Shown here piece after piece: positions 14,692 through 22,216 of a DNA stretch of 27,279 nucleotides. A model generated the notes under the pieces. It made no database searches and had not been told where the DNA came from. It saw only the letters and a list, made by a program, of their open reading frames with translations. Every line of letters begins with the position of its first letter. Within the stretch, counting starts at the first letter, position 1. The DNA is taken from assembly GCA_002347925.1 (NCBI GenBank), contig DDYL01000008.1:9971-37249 (forward strand), in the 5' to 3' direction. The position numbers were made by a program, and so were the translations under genes. This stretch comes from Chloroflexi bacterium UBA2235 (GTDB taxonomy: Bacteria > Chloroflexota > UBA11872 > UBA12225).

Positions 14692-15375
14692 GTGACCGCG
14701 CGGAACGAAGATGTTCATGACGGTACGACCCGGAAGTTCGGCGAGACCGAGGCGGTCCGGGTTGAGGCAATGGCGCGTTTGGCAGCGGCTGGGGATGACC
14801 GGTCGCGACGGCAACTGGTGGAGTTGCTGGATCCGCTGGCAAATGGTGCGGCGCGGCGGGCACGGGTGCGGGCGCGCCGGCTAGGGCTTCGTGACGACGT
14901 GGATTTGGAGGATCTCGTGCAGGAGGCGCGCATGGAGATCTGGCGCCTGGCGCAAGGATTCGATGCTGCACGGGGACCGGCACTTCCGTACTTTGTCGTT
15001 CGGGTCGGTGCGCGATTGCGGCATTACCTGACGTCAGTGGCGAGACGTCGTTGGCCGGGCCAGCGTGTGTCTTGGGAGGGTGGTGGCGCGGCGGCAGTTG
15101 CCGACGAGGTTGGGGCGTACATTGCGCGTGAACATGCGGGGGCCAGTGCCCGTGATGCCGCACTCGCCGGCATGGAGGCCGCCTTGAACGCGTTGCCAGT
15201 GCGTCAGCGACGGGTGGTGTACCTGACGTTCTACCGACGCTTGGACGATGAGGGGATTGGCACGGCGCTCGGGATCAGCCCGGTGGCAGCAAGGCAGTTA
15301 CGACGACGGGCGCTACAGAACCTGCGTGCAGGTGTTGGCCAGTGGCATCATTCGGGATACAGGCCCGAGGCGTGA
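14692..15375 (+). CDS. RNA polymerase sigma-70 family (ECF-like) factor
   Basis: A 227-aa transcription initiation factor. Region 2 covers about residues 62-115: DLEDLVQEARMEIWRLAQGFD, then PALPYFVVRVGARLRHYL (segments noted separately). This part would bind core polymerase and the -10 element. Region 4 covers about 160-215, with ALPVRQRRVVYLTFYRRL and a helix-turn-helix ending GISPVAARQLRRRAL, to contact the -35. Region 3 is lacking, as in ECF sigma factors, but the spacer of about 45 residues and the N-terminal 45 residues are unusual. The GTG at 14692 has AGGAGG 8 bases upstream; a GGTGCC/GGCACC hairpin (14656-14673) precedes the ribosome site. There is no anti-sigma gene beside it; serS follows after 43 bases. 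Confidence 0.8.
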   Translation: MTARNEDVHDGTTRKFGETEAVRVEAMARLAAAGDDRSRRQLVELLDPLANGAARRARVRARRLGLRDDVDLEDLVQEARMEIWRLAQGFDAARGPALPYFVVRVGARLRHYLTSVARRRWPGQRVSWEGGGAAAVADEVGAYIAREHAGASARDAALAGMEAALNALPVRQRRVVYLTFYRRLDDEGIGTALGISPVAARQLRRRALQNLRAGVGQWHHSGYRPEA

Positions 15376-15418
15376 CCGGCATGGCGTCGGTCCCTTGGGG
15401 GCGGAGGAACTGGGACTG

Positions 15419-16690
15419 ATGCTGGAACTGCGGTTCATTCGGGCGAATCCCGACCTGGTCAAGGAGGGCGTTCGCCAGAAGCGGGCGTCGGTCGATATCG
15501 ACGAGTTGCTTTCGTGTGATCGTGAGGCGCTTGCGCTTCGCCAGCAGGTCGAACAGTTGCGGGCGCAACAGAACGAGACATCGCGTGCGGTGCCACGCGC
15601 TTCCGGTGACGAGCGCGCCACCCTCATCGCCGAGGGAAGACGGCTCGGCGAGGCGCTCCGCGAACTCGAAGGGCCACTCAAGGAACTCGATGCGCGCATC
15701 GAGGCCCTGTTGCTGCGGGTGCCGAATCCTCCCGCACCGGATGTGCCGGAGGGTGTCGACGAGAATGACAACGTCGTGGTGCGTCATGTCGGGTCGCCTC
15801 GCGAGTTCGACTTTCCAGTGCTTGACCATGTGACGCTGATGGAGAAGCATGACCTCGTCGAACTCGAACGGGGTGCGCGAGTTGCCGGACATCGGGGCTA
15901 TTTCCTGAAGCGCGAGGCTGCCATCATCGAGATGGGCCTGATGCAATTTGCCCTCGCGACACTCGGTGCGCGTGGCTTCGTGCCCGCAACGGCACCGTCC
16001 ATGGCGCGGTCGGCGGCCTTCACCGCAACCGGTCACTTTCCCGGAAGCGAGGAGGAGACGTACCACCTAGAACGCGACGACCTGTGGTTGTCGGGCACGG
16101 CAGAAGTGCCACTCACGTCGATGTATGCCGGTGAGATCCTGTCACCGTCCCAGTTGCCGATCACGTACGCGGCGTACTCGGCGTGCTTCCGCCGCGAGGC
16201 GGGTAGTTACGGTCGCGACCTCAAGGGTGTCTTTCGCGTGCACCAGTTCAGCAAGGTCGAACAGTTCGTGATTTGCGAGGGCGACGACGCCGAAAGCATC
16301 CGGTGGCACGAGACGCTGCTTGCCAACTCCGAGGCGCTCCTCCAGGCACTGGAACTCCCGTACCGGGTTGTCAACTGCTGTGCAGGTGAACTCGGGTTGG
16401 GCAACCGGAAGCGGTACGACGTGGAAACGTGGGTTCCGTCCGATGGCCGGTACCGCGAAACCCAGTCGTGTTCGTACTACCTCGAATACCAGGCTCGCCG
16501 TGCGAACATCCGCTACCGGGATGCGTCGGGGACGGTGCGGTTTGTCCACACCCTGAATAACACCGCGCTGGCCACACCTCGGCTTCTGGTTCCCCTGTTC
16601 GAGAACCATCAGCAGGCGGACGGATCGATCCGCATCCCGGAGGCATTGCGTCCGTTCGTCGGTGGGATTGCCGAGATCCGGCGAGGCTGA
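15419..16690 (+). CDS. serS: Serine--tRNA ligase
   Basis: A 423-aa class II aminoacyl-tRNA synthetase that charges tRNA-Ser (and tRNA-Sec if present) with serine. The start MLELRFIRANPDLVKEG is the family's usual N-terminus. A long antiparallel coiled-coil arm (about residues 30-100) grips the tRNA. Motif 2 is seen at FRREAGSYGRDLKG and motif 3 near the end at PEALRPFVGG, with the TAEVPLT serine-binding region between. The reading frame is open for 57 further codons upstream, into the sigma-factor gene, but the ATG at 15419 has GGAGG in front and gives the standard length. It is probably cotranscribed with the sigma factor. Confidence 0.97.
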   Translation: MLELRFIRANPDLVKEGVRQKRASVDIDELLSCDREALALRQQVEQLRAQQNETSRAVPRASGDERATLIAEGRRLGEALRELEGPLKELDARIEALLLRVPNPPAPDVPEGVDENDNVVVRHVGSPREFDFPVLDHVTLMEKHDLVELERGARVAGHRGYFLKREAAIIEMGLMQFALATLGARGFVPATAPSMARSAAFTATGHFPGSEEETYHLERDDLWLSGTAEVPLTSMYAGEILSPSQLPITYAAYSACFRREAGSYGRDLKGVFRVHQFSKVEQFVICEGDDAESIRWHETLLANSEALLQALELPYRVVNCCAGELGLGNRKRYDVETWVPSDGRYRETQSCSYYLEYQARRANIRYRDASGTVRFVHTLNNTALATPRLLVPLFENHQQADGSIRIPEALRPFVGGIAEIRRG

Positions 16691-16702
16691 TCGCGATCAC
16701 CA

Positions 16703-16731
16703 CCGGGGTGCGGCGGCCTCCCGCACCCCGG
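16703..16731. terminator. Hairpin between convergent serS and RidA genes
   Basis: CCGGGGTGCGG (16703-16713) and CCGCACCCCGG (16721-16731) form a perfect 11-bp stem with a 7-nt loop. It begins 12 bases after serS. No T-run follows on either strand, so it may be a GC-rich bidirectional terminator. Confidence 0.55.
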
Positions 16732-16753
16732 ATGGGCGTTGGTCAAGCACCCG

Positions 16754-17140
16754 TCAGTCGACGGTGGCGATGCACTCGACCTCGACCTGGATGCCACCGG
16801 GCAGGCGGGCGGCCTGGATGGTGGACCTGGCGGGCTTGTTGGTGGTGAAGTACTCGGCATAGACCTTGTTGAAGACTGGGAAGTCGTCCATGTTCCCGAG
16901 GAAGCATGTGGTCTTGACAACGCGGTCGAGGGAACTGCCCGCGGCTTCGAGGATGGTCTTGAGGTTGGTCAGCACCTGGTGCGTCTCGTGCTCGATGGTG
17001 TCTCGGACCATCTGTCCAGTGGCGCGGTTCATGCTGCCTTGACCAGACACGAAGACGAGGTTGCCGACGCGGATCGCTTGGGAGTACGGACCGATCGGTT
17101 CGGGGGCATGTTCGGTGTAGATGACGTGCTTCTCGGACAT
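16754..17140 (-). CDS. ridA: RidA/YjgF-family enamine/imine deaminase
   Basis: A 128-aa trimeric cytoplasmic protein that hydrolyses reactive enamine/imine intermediates made by PLP enzymes such as threonine dehydratase. Conserved features are GPYSQAIRVGN near the N-terminus, VSGQG, the KTTCFLGNMDDF strand, and the active-site Arg in ARSTIQAARLPGG, with VEVECIA at the end. The ATG at 17140 has GGAGG 7 bases upstream and gives the normal family length; the frame stays open to 17290 without support. The gene is separated by 169 bases from the metallophosphoesterase on the same strand. Some RidA-like groups have other substrates. Confidence 0.93.
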   Translation of the reverse strand: MSEKHVIYTEHAPEPIGPYSQAIRVGNLVFVSGQGSMNRATGQMVRDTIEHETHQVLTNLKTILEAAGSSLDRVVKTTCFLGNMDDFPVFNKVYAEYFTTNKPARSTIQAARLPGGIQVEVECIATVD

Positions 17141-17309
17141 TGGCGCACCTCCGTCGGGGCGGATTGTCACCCCGGTTGCATGAAATGGAGTGTACCGACC
17201 CCCTCTACCCGGGTCTGTGCGGTGACGGAAACCTGTCTGGTGGTCATCGCCTCCTCGCCGTGACGGCGCCGGGTCTTGGTCGCGTCCCAATCCCTGCCAG
17301 GTGAGTGAT

Positions 17310-17999
17310 TCAGAGGTCGATCACGATGTGCCCGTAGGCATCGATCACCCGGGTATTTCCGAGGCGAATCTCGCGGGGTCGCACACCGTACCCGAGATGC
17401 ATGTGCCCGTGAAGCAGGAACCGCGGTTGAACGGTCGTGACGAGTGTGCGGAGGGCCTCGAACGGGCGGTGAGGTATGTCCCCCATGTCGAGAACCATCC
17501 GGTCCGGGTCACGCAGGCATTGCTGTCCCGGGTTGCGGGGAGGAGTGCCATCGGCGGGATAGACGCACGGACAGGCGTCGGCGCGGTTCGGGCAGATGCG
17601 CGGGGCCGCATGGGTGACGATGACGTCGATGCCAGAAGTCCAGTTCGTGAGGCGTGCCCACCTGGATCGCCACTCCATCTGGCTCTCGGTGTACTGGGCT
17701 TCGCCACCGTTGTACCAGGGGCTGCCCTCAAGGCCGTAGAAGCGGAACCCTCCGTGCCGTTCGAGACGCCCGTCCAGGTTCACCCACCCGGCGGGTCCCG
17801 CAGCGCCGTATGCGGTGTCGTGGTTCCCACGCACGTAGAAGCATGGGACGTTGAACATCGATGCAAGGAAGTCGAGGTAGGCAAGCTTGAGGTCGCCGCA
17901 TGAGATGACCAGTTCGATGCCGGCTTTCGCCCATCGTTCGGGTCGGAAGTGGTCGTAGAGCGACCGTTCCTCGACGTCGGCGACAACTAGGACTTTCAT
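17310..17999 (-). CDS. Metallophosphoesterase
   Basis: A 229-aa calcineurin-like phosphoesterase with a dinuclear metal site. Motifs in order: VVADVEE (D8; the usual His of DxH is Glu10), ISCGDLK, VRGNHD, VTHAAP and HGHMHLGYG. A group of bacterial metallophosphoesterases starting ADVE or SDVE is familiar to me, so the changed first motif is probably normal for the group. Substrate unknown; small phosphodiesters or nucleic-acid ends are possible. A Cys-rich insert (RICPNRADACPC, then PGQQC) lies between the GNHD and HGH motifs. I chose the ATG at 17999, which begins MKVLVVAD. It has no Shine-Dalgarno; the frame is open to 18215 but the added 72 residues are low-complexity and overlap a plus-strand promoter. 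Confidence 0.85.
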   Translation of the reverse strand: MKVLVVADVEERSLYDHFRPERWAKAGIELVISCGDLKLAYLDFLASMFNVPCFYVRGNHDTAYGAAGPAGWVNLDGRLERHGGFRFYGLEGSPWYNGGEAQYTESQMEWRSRWARLTNWTSGIDVIVTHAAPRICPNRADACPCVYPADGTPPRNPGQQCLRDPDRMVLDMGDIPHRPFEALRTLVTTVQPRFLLHGHMHLGYGVRPREIRLGNTRVIDAYGHIVIDL

Positions 18000-18075
18000 G
18001 ATGATTGTGGGAAGACGCGGCACGCGCTTCGGTCGGGGTTCGGGAGAGGATAGGGCAGGGAAGCTGGGGAAGGCG

Positions 18076-18104
18076 TTGACCGGTCTGGAAGGCCTCTCTA
18101 TACT
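18076..18104 (+). promoter_or_regulatory. Strong sigma-70-type promoter upstream of the SWIM gene
   Basis: TTGACC (18076-18081), exactly 17 bases, then TATACT (18099-18104). This is one of the best promoter matches in the window. The only annotated gene in front of it is at 18440, so the transcript would carry a leader of about 330 nt. Confidence 0.6.
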
Positions 18105-18200
18105 GGAATTGGTGGTTGGTGCGTTGACGGAATGCTCAGGTCTTTCTGGATTGACCCCACCGGACGGCGTGGAACCGGGTACGATCAGAAGAGAGGAAAC

Positions 18201-18455
18201 GTGCGGACCGCTCATGGGTGGTTGCCGGACGCAACCGAACTGACGTGGTCCGGAAACGGTTGGAATGGTAGCGTGGAGACGCTGGATCCGGTTCCCTCAT
18301 CGTCAAGACGCTTGCGGTCTCAGTGCGTGATTGATGTGGATGGATCGCGTTTGGATGAAGGCACGTACGGGAAACCGGCGGGCATTTCAGCAAAGCCGCG
18401 GTGCAACGTATCGAGTGAAGTGCAAAGGGGGCAGATGCTGTGCAATCTAGCTTGA
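18201..18455 (+). CDS. Possible small leader ORF
   Basis: An 84-codon frame lies in the transcribed leader of the SWIM gene. Its GTG has AGAGAGG just upstream, and its end overlaps the SWIM start by 16 bases, which would allow translational coupling. The amino acid sequence (start VRTAHGWLPDATEL) matches no family I know and its composition is not clearly protein-like. It is listed because it is the only candidate gene in the 18000-18439 stretch; it may equally be non-coding leader. Confidence 0.2.
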   Translation: MRTAHGWLPDATELTWSGNGWNGSVETLDPVPSSSRRLRSQCVIDVDGSRLDEGTYGKPAGISAKPRCNVSSEVQRGQMLCNLA

Positions 18456-18727
18456 TTGGCAAGGTGCAGAAGGCCAAGCAGTACGCCCAGGAACCGGAAC
18501 GGGTCCGTTTCGAATCTTTTTCCATCGCATTCAGCGGCGAGAATGGTGACCATGCGGTGACCTACGATCACGGCAAGTGGAATTGTTCCTGCCACTTCTT
18601 CGCCGGTTGGGAAATCTGCTGCCACACGATGGCTGTCGAACGACTGCTTGGCGTGATGGTTTCCGACAAGCAGAATTATCCCGAGTTGCTCAGCCACGCC
18701 GAAGCTGCGGTCGCTGCCGGAGCCTGA
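18440..18727 (+). CDS. SWIM zinc-finger protein
   Basis: A 95-aa protein consisting almost only of a SWIM-type zinc finger: C49-S-C51 (NCSCHFF), then C60-C-H62 (ICCHTMA), the CxC...CxH pattern. Residues about 20-48 (RVRFESFSIAFSG to TYDHGKW, in parts) form the beta strands that lead into the finger. SWIM domains bind DNA or proteins and occur in helicases, transposases and recombination factors; free-standing small versions are seen in several bacterial phyla. The GTG start has AAAGGGGGC about 10 bases upstream. It is read from a strong promoter with a long leader. Function unknown; I infer nucleic-acid or protein binding only. Confidence 0.75.
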   Translation: MQSSLIGKVQKAKQYAQEPERVRFESFSIAFSGENGDHAVTYDHGKWNCSCHFFAGWEICCHTMAVERLLGVMVSDKQNYPELLSHAEAAVAAGA

Positions 18728-18828
18728 CCCCCGGGTCACGGGTTCAGACCGACTGCGCGGGGCGCATTCGCCATGTAACCGGTACGCCGTTCCCTAGATT
18801 TTCCGGATATTGGGGCATACTTGCCGTC

Positions 18829-19428
18829 ATGTCAGTATCCGGAAGGCCGGACGGCGTGCCAGTCCGCATCATTGTGTCGGAACGCCGCACTCGCACGATA
18901 AGTGGGCGGTTCGTGTCCGGAACGCTCGAAGTCCGGGTCCCCGTCGGTGTCCCCGACGAGGTCGTCTCACGATTCGTAAGCAAGTTGCGTGACAAGGAAG
19001 AGGCGAGGCGCGCACTTGGGACCGGTCCGGTGGACCGTGCCGCCCAGGATGAGGCCCTGCACCGTCGGGCGTTGGCGCTTTCCCGAACCTACTTTGGTGG
19101 GTTGCTTATCCCGGCACGGGTGCAGTACGTCACCAATCAGGCGACACTCCACGGCAGTTGCAGTGTAAGGACGGGGGAGATTCGGGTTTCGCATCGCTTG
19201 GCGGCAATGCCATCGTGGGTACGCGACTACGTGCTCGTTCACGAAATCGCTCACCTTCAGGTCCCCAATCATTCGCGCGCGTTCTGGCGCCTGGTGGCTC
19301 GGTACCCGTTGATGGAACGCGCTCGCGGGTTCCTGATGGGGGCTGGCATGACCCCAGTCGAGGTGCCCGACGTTGCCGATCCGGAGGCGGTGGACGCGCC
19401 GGACGCGGATGACCGTCAGGTGCGCTAG
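18829..19428 (+). CDS. YgjP/DUF45-like zinc metallopeptidase
   Basis: A 199-aa protein with the zinc-binding motif HEIAH (H138, E139, H142) followed by LQVPNHSRAFW, in which H148 is the likely third ligand. This HExxH-LxxxNHSxxFW pattern is that of the YgjP/DUF45 (SprT-like) metallopeptidases. The preceding VSHRLAAMPSWVRDYVLVHE region is also typical. The N-terminal half (about 12-55) is a beta-rich segment, and the last 25 residues are acidic. I chose the ATG at 18829; there is no Shine-Dalgarno but CATACT ends 7 bases before it, suggesting a leaderless mRNA. The physiological substrate is not known. It ends 37 bases before smpB. Confidence 0.82.
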   Translation: MSVSGRPDGVPVRIIVSERRTRTISGRFVSGTLEVRVPVGVPDEVVSRFVSKLRDKEEARRALGTGPVDRAAQDEALHRRALALSRTYFGGLLIPARVQYVTNQATLHGSCSVRTGEIRVSHRLAAMPSWVRDYVLVHEIAHLQVPNHSRAFWRLVARYPLMERARGFLMGAGMTPVEVPDVADPEAVDAPDADDRQVR

Positions 19429-19465
19429 ACTGGCATAGGCAAAAATCGGAGAAGGATGAGAGATC

Positions 19466-19963
19466 GTGGCTCGCAAGTCTGACGCACGGTTCGGTGCAGT
19501 TGCCGAGAATCCCCACATTGCCGTCAACCGTGAGGCGTTCCACGAGTACGAAATCTCGGAACGCTTCGAGGCGGGCTTGGTGTTGACCGGGACGGAGGTG
19601 AAATCGTTGCGCGCCGGACGTCTGACCTTGAAGGAGGGCTACGTGCGGGTCTATCGCGGCGAGGCATTCCTTGAGGGGGTGCATATTCCGCCATACGATC
19701 ACGGCACGTATCAGAACCACGAGCCCCGTCGGACCCGAACGCTCTTGTTGCACCGTCGCGAGATCGAGCAACTGCGGGTAAGCAGTCAGGCGTCGGGATA
19801 CACGCTCGTGCCATTGCGGATGTACTGGAAGGACGGCAGGGCCAAACTTGAGGTTGGTGTCGCTCGGGGCAAGAAGCAGTACGACAAGCGGGCAACGATT
19901 GCGGACCGTGACGCAAAGCGCGACATGGCGCGGGTATCCGTTGACAGGTACAAGCGAGGATAG
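19466..19963 (+). CDS. smpB: SsrA-binding protein SmpB
   Basis: A 165-aa RNA-binding protein that brings tmRNA to stalled ribosomes in trans-translation. The oligonucleotide-binding barrel contains HEYEISERFEAGLVLTG, TEVKSLRAG and VHIPPYDHGTYQNH; the KKQYDKRATIADRDAKRD segment leads into the basic tail that mimics the mRNA in the decoding centre. The GTG at 19466 has GGAGAAGG close upstream. The partner RNA is encoded 132 bases downstream on the same strand, a classic arrangement. A TAGACT hexamer about 40 bases before the start may be its -10. Length is slightly above that of E. coli SmpB (160 aa). Confidence 0.97.
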   Translation: MARKSDARFGAVAENPHIAVNREAFHEYEISERFEAGLVLTGTEVKSLRAGRLTLKEGYVRVYRGEAFLEGVHIPPYDHGTYQNHEPRRTRTLLLHRREIEQLRVSSQASGYTLVPLRMYWKDGRAKLEVGVARGKKQYDKRATIADRDAKRDMARVSVDRYKRG

Positions 19964-20004
19964 GTTCATCCCGGTTCCGAGGGGCTGGATTTCCGATGTG
20001 ATCC

Positions 20005-20033
20005 TTGCATATTGTCGCAGGGTGCGATATGCT
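20005..20033 (+). promoter_or_regulatory. Promoter of ssrA
   Basis: TTGCAT (20005-20010), 17 bases, TATGCT (20028-20033). Transcription would start near 20040 and make a precursor with about 55 extra nt before the mature tmRNA 5' end, to be removed by RNase P. Confidence 0.55.
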
Positions 20034-20095
20034 TCATGGACAGGAGGCACGATACAGGTTGGTCGAATGGCCTATCCGGTTCCGTGACTCGACAG

Positions 20096-20450
20096 GGGGA
20101 TGACGGGTATCGACAGGGCAGAGAGGGCAGAAGCGGCGAGCCGAGGTGTCCGTATACCACCTCGTAAAACCACGGACAACAAAGTATTTGGCGAACGCCA
20201 GTACGCACTCGCAGCGTAATTAACGCTGCCGTCCACCCGAGCCCCGCCTCGACGGGCGAAGGATGGGCGCAATAATGCCGAGGTGCTCCGTACCCTCGCC
20301 CCGGGGGTCCGGCTAAGATCAGGGGCTGGCGCCTGCGAAACGTTGTCGGTTTCGGGTCAAAGGCGCGACAACAACGAACCGAATACGCTCGTAGTCATTT
20401 CTGGTTGATCCGTTCTGGACGGGGCGTTCGACTCGCCCCCATCTCCACCA
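20096..20450 (+). ncRNA. ssrA: Transfer-messenger RNA (tmRNA)
   Basis: A 355-nt RNA that rescues stalled ribosomes. The acceptor stem pairs GGGGATG (20096-20102) with CATCTCC (20440-20446), followed by A and an encoded CCA at 20448-20450. The T arm is GGGGC-GTTCGACTC-GCCCC (20421-20438 region). Pseudoknot 1 is visible: CGAGGTG (20142-20148) with CACCTCG (20158-20164), and loop TCCGT (20149-20153) with ACGGA (20172-20176). The likely resume codon is GGC at 20190, preceded by GTATTT, with A at position -4 as in E. coli (GTAGTC). The tag would be GERQYALAA, stop TAA at 20217, in the usual hairpin GCAGCG-TAATTAA-CGCTGC (20211-20229). If translation resumed earlier, the tag would be longer at its start; the ALAA end is certain. 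smpB lies just upstream. Confidence 0.96.
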
Positions 20451-20458
20451 CTACACTC

Positions 20459-20498
20459 CGGCCACCATCCCTGACGGGACGGTGGCCGTTGCTGTTTC
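20459..20498 (+). terminator. Terminator of ssrA
   Basis: CGGCCACC (20459-20466) pairs with GGTGGCCG (20481-20488), with an inner CCC/GGG pairing, followed by TTGCTGTTTC. It starts 8 bases after the tmRNA CCA end. Confidence 0.75.
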
Positions 20499-20530
20499 GG
20501 CCCCTTGGTCAGGGGTAGCCAAAGAGGCCA

Positions 20531-21448
20531 GTGATGAGTGCGGTGAAGGTGACCTTCCTGGGGACCGGGAGTACTGGTGACCCATCACGTCGGTGTGGAA
20601 GCACGGCGGTTTCCCTGCCGGATGGCACCGTGATCCTTGTGGACACTTCCGGAGGGAACGAGATATGGCATGCCTTGCGGGAAGCTTCGATAGACGTTGC
20701 CCGCATCCGTGTGATCGTTCTCACGCATCAGCACCTCGATCACGCTGCCGGACTTCCGTTTGTGTTATTCCGACTGGCCATGGCCGGCATGGCTGCCGAC
20801 GGGTATCGCGGGCCAATCGACGTTTGCGCCCCGGCGGCGGCCGTTGACGACCTCAGGCGAATGTGCGAGACCCTGTTCCCCGGGATGTTCACGCCCTGGT
20901 GGATTGGTGACCGGGTGCGATGGCATGGTTGCACGTCGGACCAGTATGTGTGGGGACTTGAGCTCAGGGACGACGGGACGACCTCGCCGACGACCGCGCG
21001 GTTAGGTACGCCAGGTGACGCCCTGCCCGAAGGCGTGGTTGCCACGATCTCGACGATGGCGGTCTCGCATGGTGCGCCACCGGTCCCGGCCCAAGCGGTG
21101 CGGATCGATGCCGCGCTTGCGAATGGTGAAGTTCGCCGGGTGGTCATCAGCGGTGATACGGGTCCGAATCTGGGGTTCACGCGCTTCGCCGGTGGGGTCG
21201 ATTTGTTGATCCACGAGGCAATCGAGTCGGAAAGCCTCGGCGCCAACCCCTTCCTGGTGTTCGGTACCGGTCATGTCACAGCGGCAAGTGCAGGCAAAGT
21301 AGCGGCGGCGTCCCGCGTGAAGCGCCTGGCCTTGCACCACCTCAACGCCCGGACCGGCCAACACCCCGAGACCGTGCGGGCCGAGGCGGCCGAACACTTC
21401 ACCGGCGAGATTCTCGTGCCGAATGACCTGGACACCACCGAGGTCTAG
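20531..21448 (+). CDS. MBL-fold metallo-hydrolase (RNase Z-like)
   Basis: A 305-aa metallo-beta-lactamase-fold enzyme. The zinc motif is THQHLDH (H66, H68, D70, H71), with VSHG, then SGDTGP for the bridging Asp, and a late GTGHVTAAS and LALHHLN for the remaining His ligands. The start VTFLGTGST with RCGSTAVSL resembles RNase Z and its relatives (arylsulfatase/phosphodiesterase types). The clear tRNA exosite arm of RNase Z is not seen, so tRNA processing is possible but not shown. Starts: GTG 20531 or ATG 20534, with AGAGG upstream. The gene follows the tmRNA terminator and may use a promoter within the region after 20490. Confidence 0.82.
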   Translation: MMSAVKVTFLGTGSTGDPSRRCGSTAVSLPDGTVILVDTSGGNEIWHALREASIDVARIRVIVLTHQHLDHAAGLPFVLFRLAMAGMAADGYRGPIDVCAPAAAVDDLRRMCETLFPGMFTPWWIGDRVRWHGCTSDQYVWGLELRDDGTTSPTTARLGTPGDALPEGVVATISTMAVSHGAPPVPAQAVRIDAALANGEVRRVVISGDTGPNLGFTRFAGGVDLLIHEAIESESLGANPFLVFGTGHVTAASAGKVAAASRVKRLALHHLNARTGQHPETVRAEAAEHFTGEILVPNDLDTTEV

Positions 21449-21462
21449 GGAGTGCGAACCTG

Positions 21463-21491
21463 TTGACCGACCTGATTGAGACGGGTACGGT
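21463..21491 (+). promoter_or_regulatory. Leaderless promoter of the pentapeptide-repeat gene
   Basis: TTGACC (21463-21468), 17 bases, TACGGT (21486-21491), then 5 bases to the ATG at 21497. The start of transcription would coincide with the start codon. Confidence 0.5.
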
Positions 21492-21496
21492 GGCCG

Positions 21497-22192
21497 ATGC
21501 CTGAAAGGTTTTCCGGCCGGGACTTGTCTGGACACCCGTTTTCGCAGGCAGACCTGTCCGGCATGGATTTCACGGGGTCAAATCTGACGGGTGCGACCTT
21601 CGTGAGGGTCAAACTGGATCATGCCGATCTGACCGGCGCGATCCTGCGAGGTGTCCGCTTCACACGTACCAGTCTGGTTGGTGCCCGCCTGTGTGGCGCT
21701 GACCTGACGCGTGCGTGGCTTCGTGGGGCTTCCCTGGCCGGTGCAGACCTGTCGGGAGCCAAGACGCCGGGTGCGAACCTCCGTCAGGCTGATCTTTCTG
21801 GTGCGACCATGACCGGCATATGGATGTACAGCGCGACTTTGTCTGGTGCGCGCTTGCCACATGCGTCACTTGTCCGTGCCGACCTGACCCGGGCGGACTT
21901 GGGTGAGACCGATCTGTCCCGTGCCGACCTGTCCGCCGCACGGTTGATAGAGACCGACCTGACTGGCGCCAGGCTGGTGGATGCCATCCTGCGGGACGCC
22001 GACATGCTTTGGGCCCGACTGAGGCAAGCCAACCTGGCTGGCGCTGATCTCCGGGGTGTCCGGCTGTTCCAAGCCGACCTCCGCGGTGCGCACCTTGAAG
22101 GTGCAGACATGACGGGCGCCGATCTTGCGGGTGCAAAGGGGGTGTCTGGGGTCCGCGGATGTGCCGATGACTGGACTGAAGTCGCGGAGTGA
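21497..22192 (+). CDS. Pentapeptide-repeat protein
   Basis: A 231-aa protein made almost wholly of A(D/N)LxG-type pentapeptide repeats (for example ADLSG, ANLRQ, ADLTR, ADLRG) from about residue 8 to 215. Such repeats form a right-handed quadrilateral beta helix. Some members (Qnr, MfpA) mimic DNA and protect DNA gyrase, but most have unknown roles; nothing here proves gyrase binding. The only Cys residues are in CGADL and near the C-terminus (GVRGCADDW). I chose ATG 21497 because the promoter at 21463-21491 puts transcription at that codon; a TTG at 21476 lies inside the promoter. Repetition at the DNA level also opens long frames on the opposite strand, which are artefacts. Confidence 0.88.
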   Translation: MPERFSGRDLSGHPFSQADLSGMDFTGSNLTGATFVRVKLDHADLTGAILRGVRFTRTSLVGARLCGADLTRAWLRGASLAGADLSGAKTPGANLRQADLSGATMTGIWMYSATLSGARLPHASLVRADLTRADLGETDLSRADLSAARLIETDLTGARLVDAILRDADMLWARLRQANLAGADLRGVRLFQADLRGAHLEGADMTGADLAGAKGVSGVRGCADDWTEVAE

Positions 22193-22216
22193 CGTTCTAA
22201 CCCGACCGGGATTTGG

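Noticed and set aside
17310..17999. Missing His in the first metallophosphoesterase motif as a sign of inactivity
   Set aside because: The ADVE start is, as far as I recall, shared by a whole group of such proteins, and all other metal motifs are intact.
19130..20050. 306-codon open frame on the minus strand
   Set aside because: Opposite the YgjP-like and smpB genes, both secure. No domain seen.
20440..20530. Integration site at the 3' end of tmRNA
   Set aside because: tmRNA ends are common attachment sites, but no integrase, phage gene or duplicated tmRNA end follows within the window.
21497..22192. Tandem DNA repeat or CRISPR-like periodicity
   Set aside because: The 15-base rhythm is the codon pattern of the pentapeptide repeats; there are no constant repeats with variable spacers.
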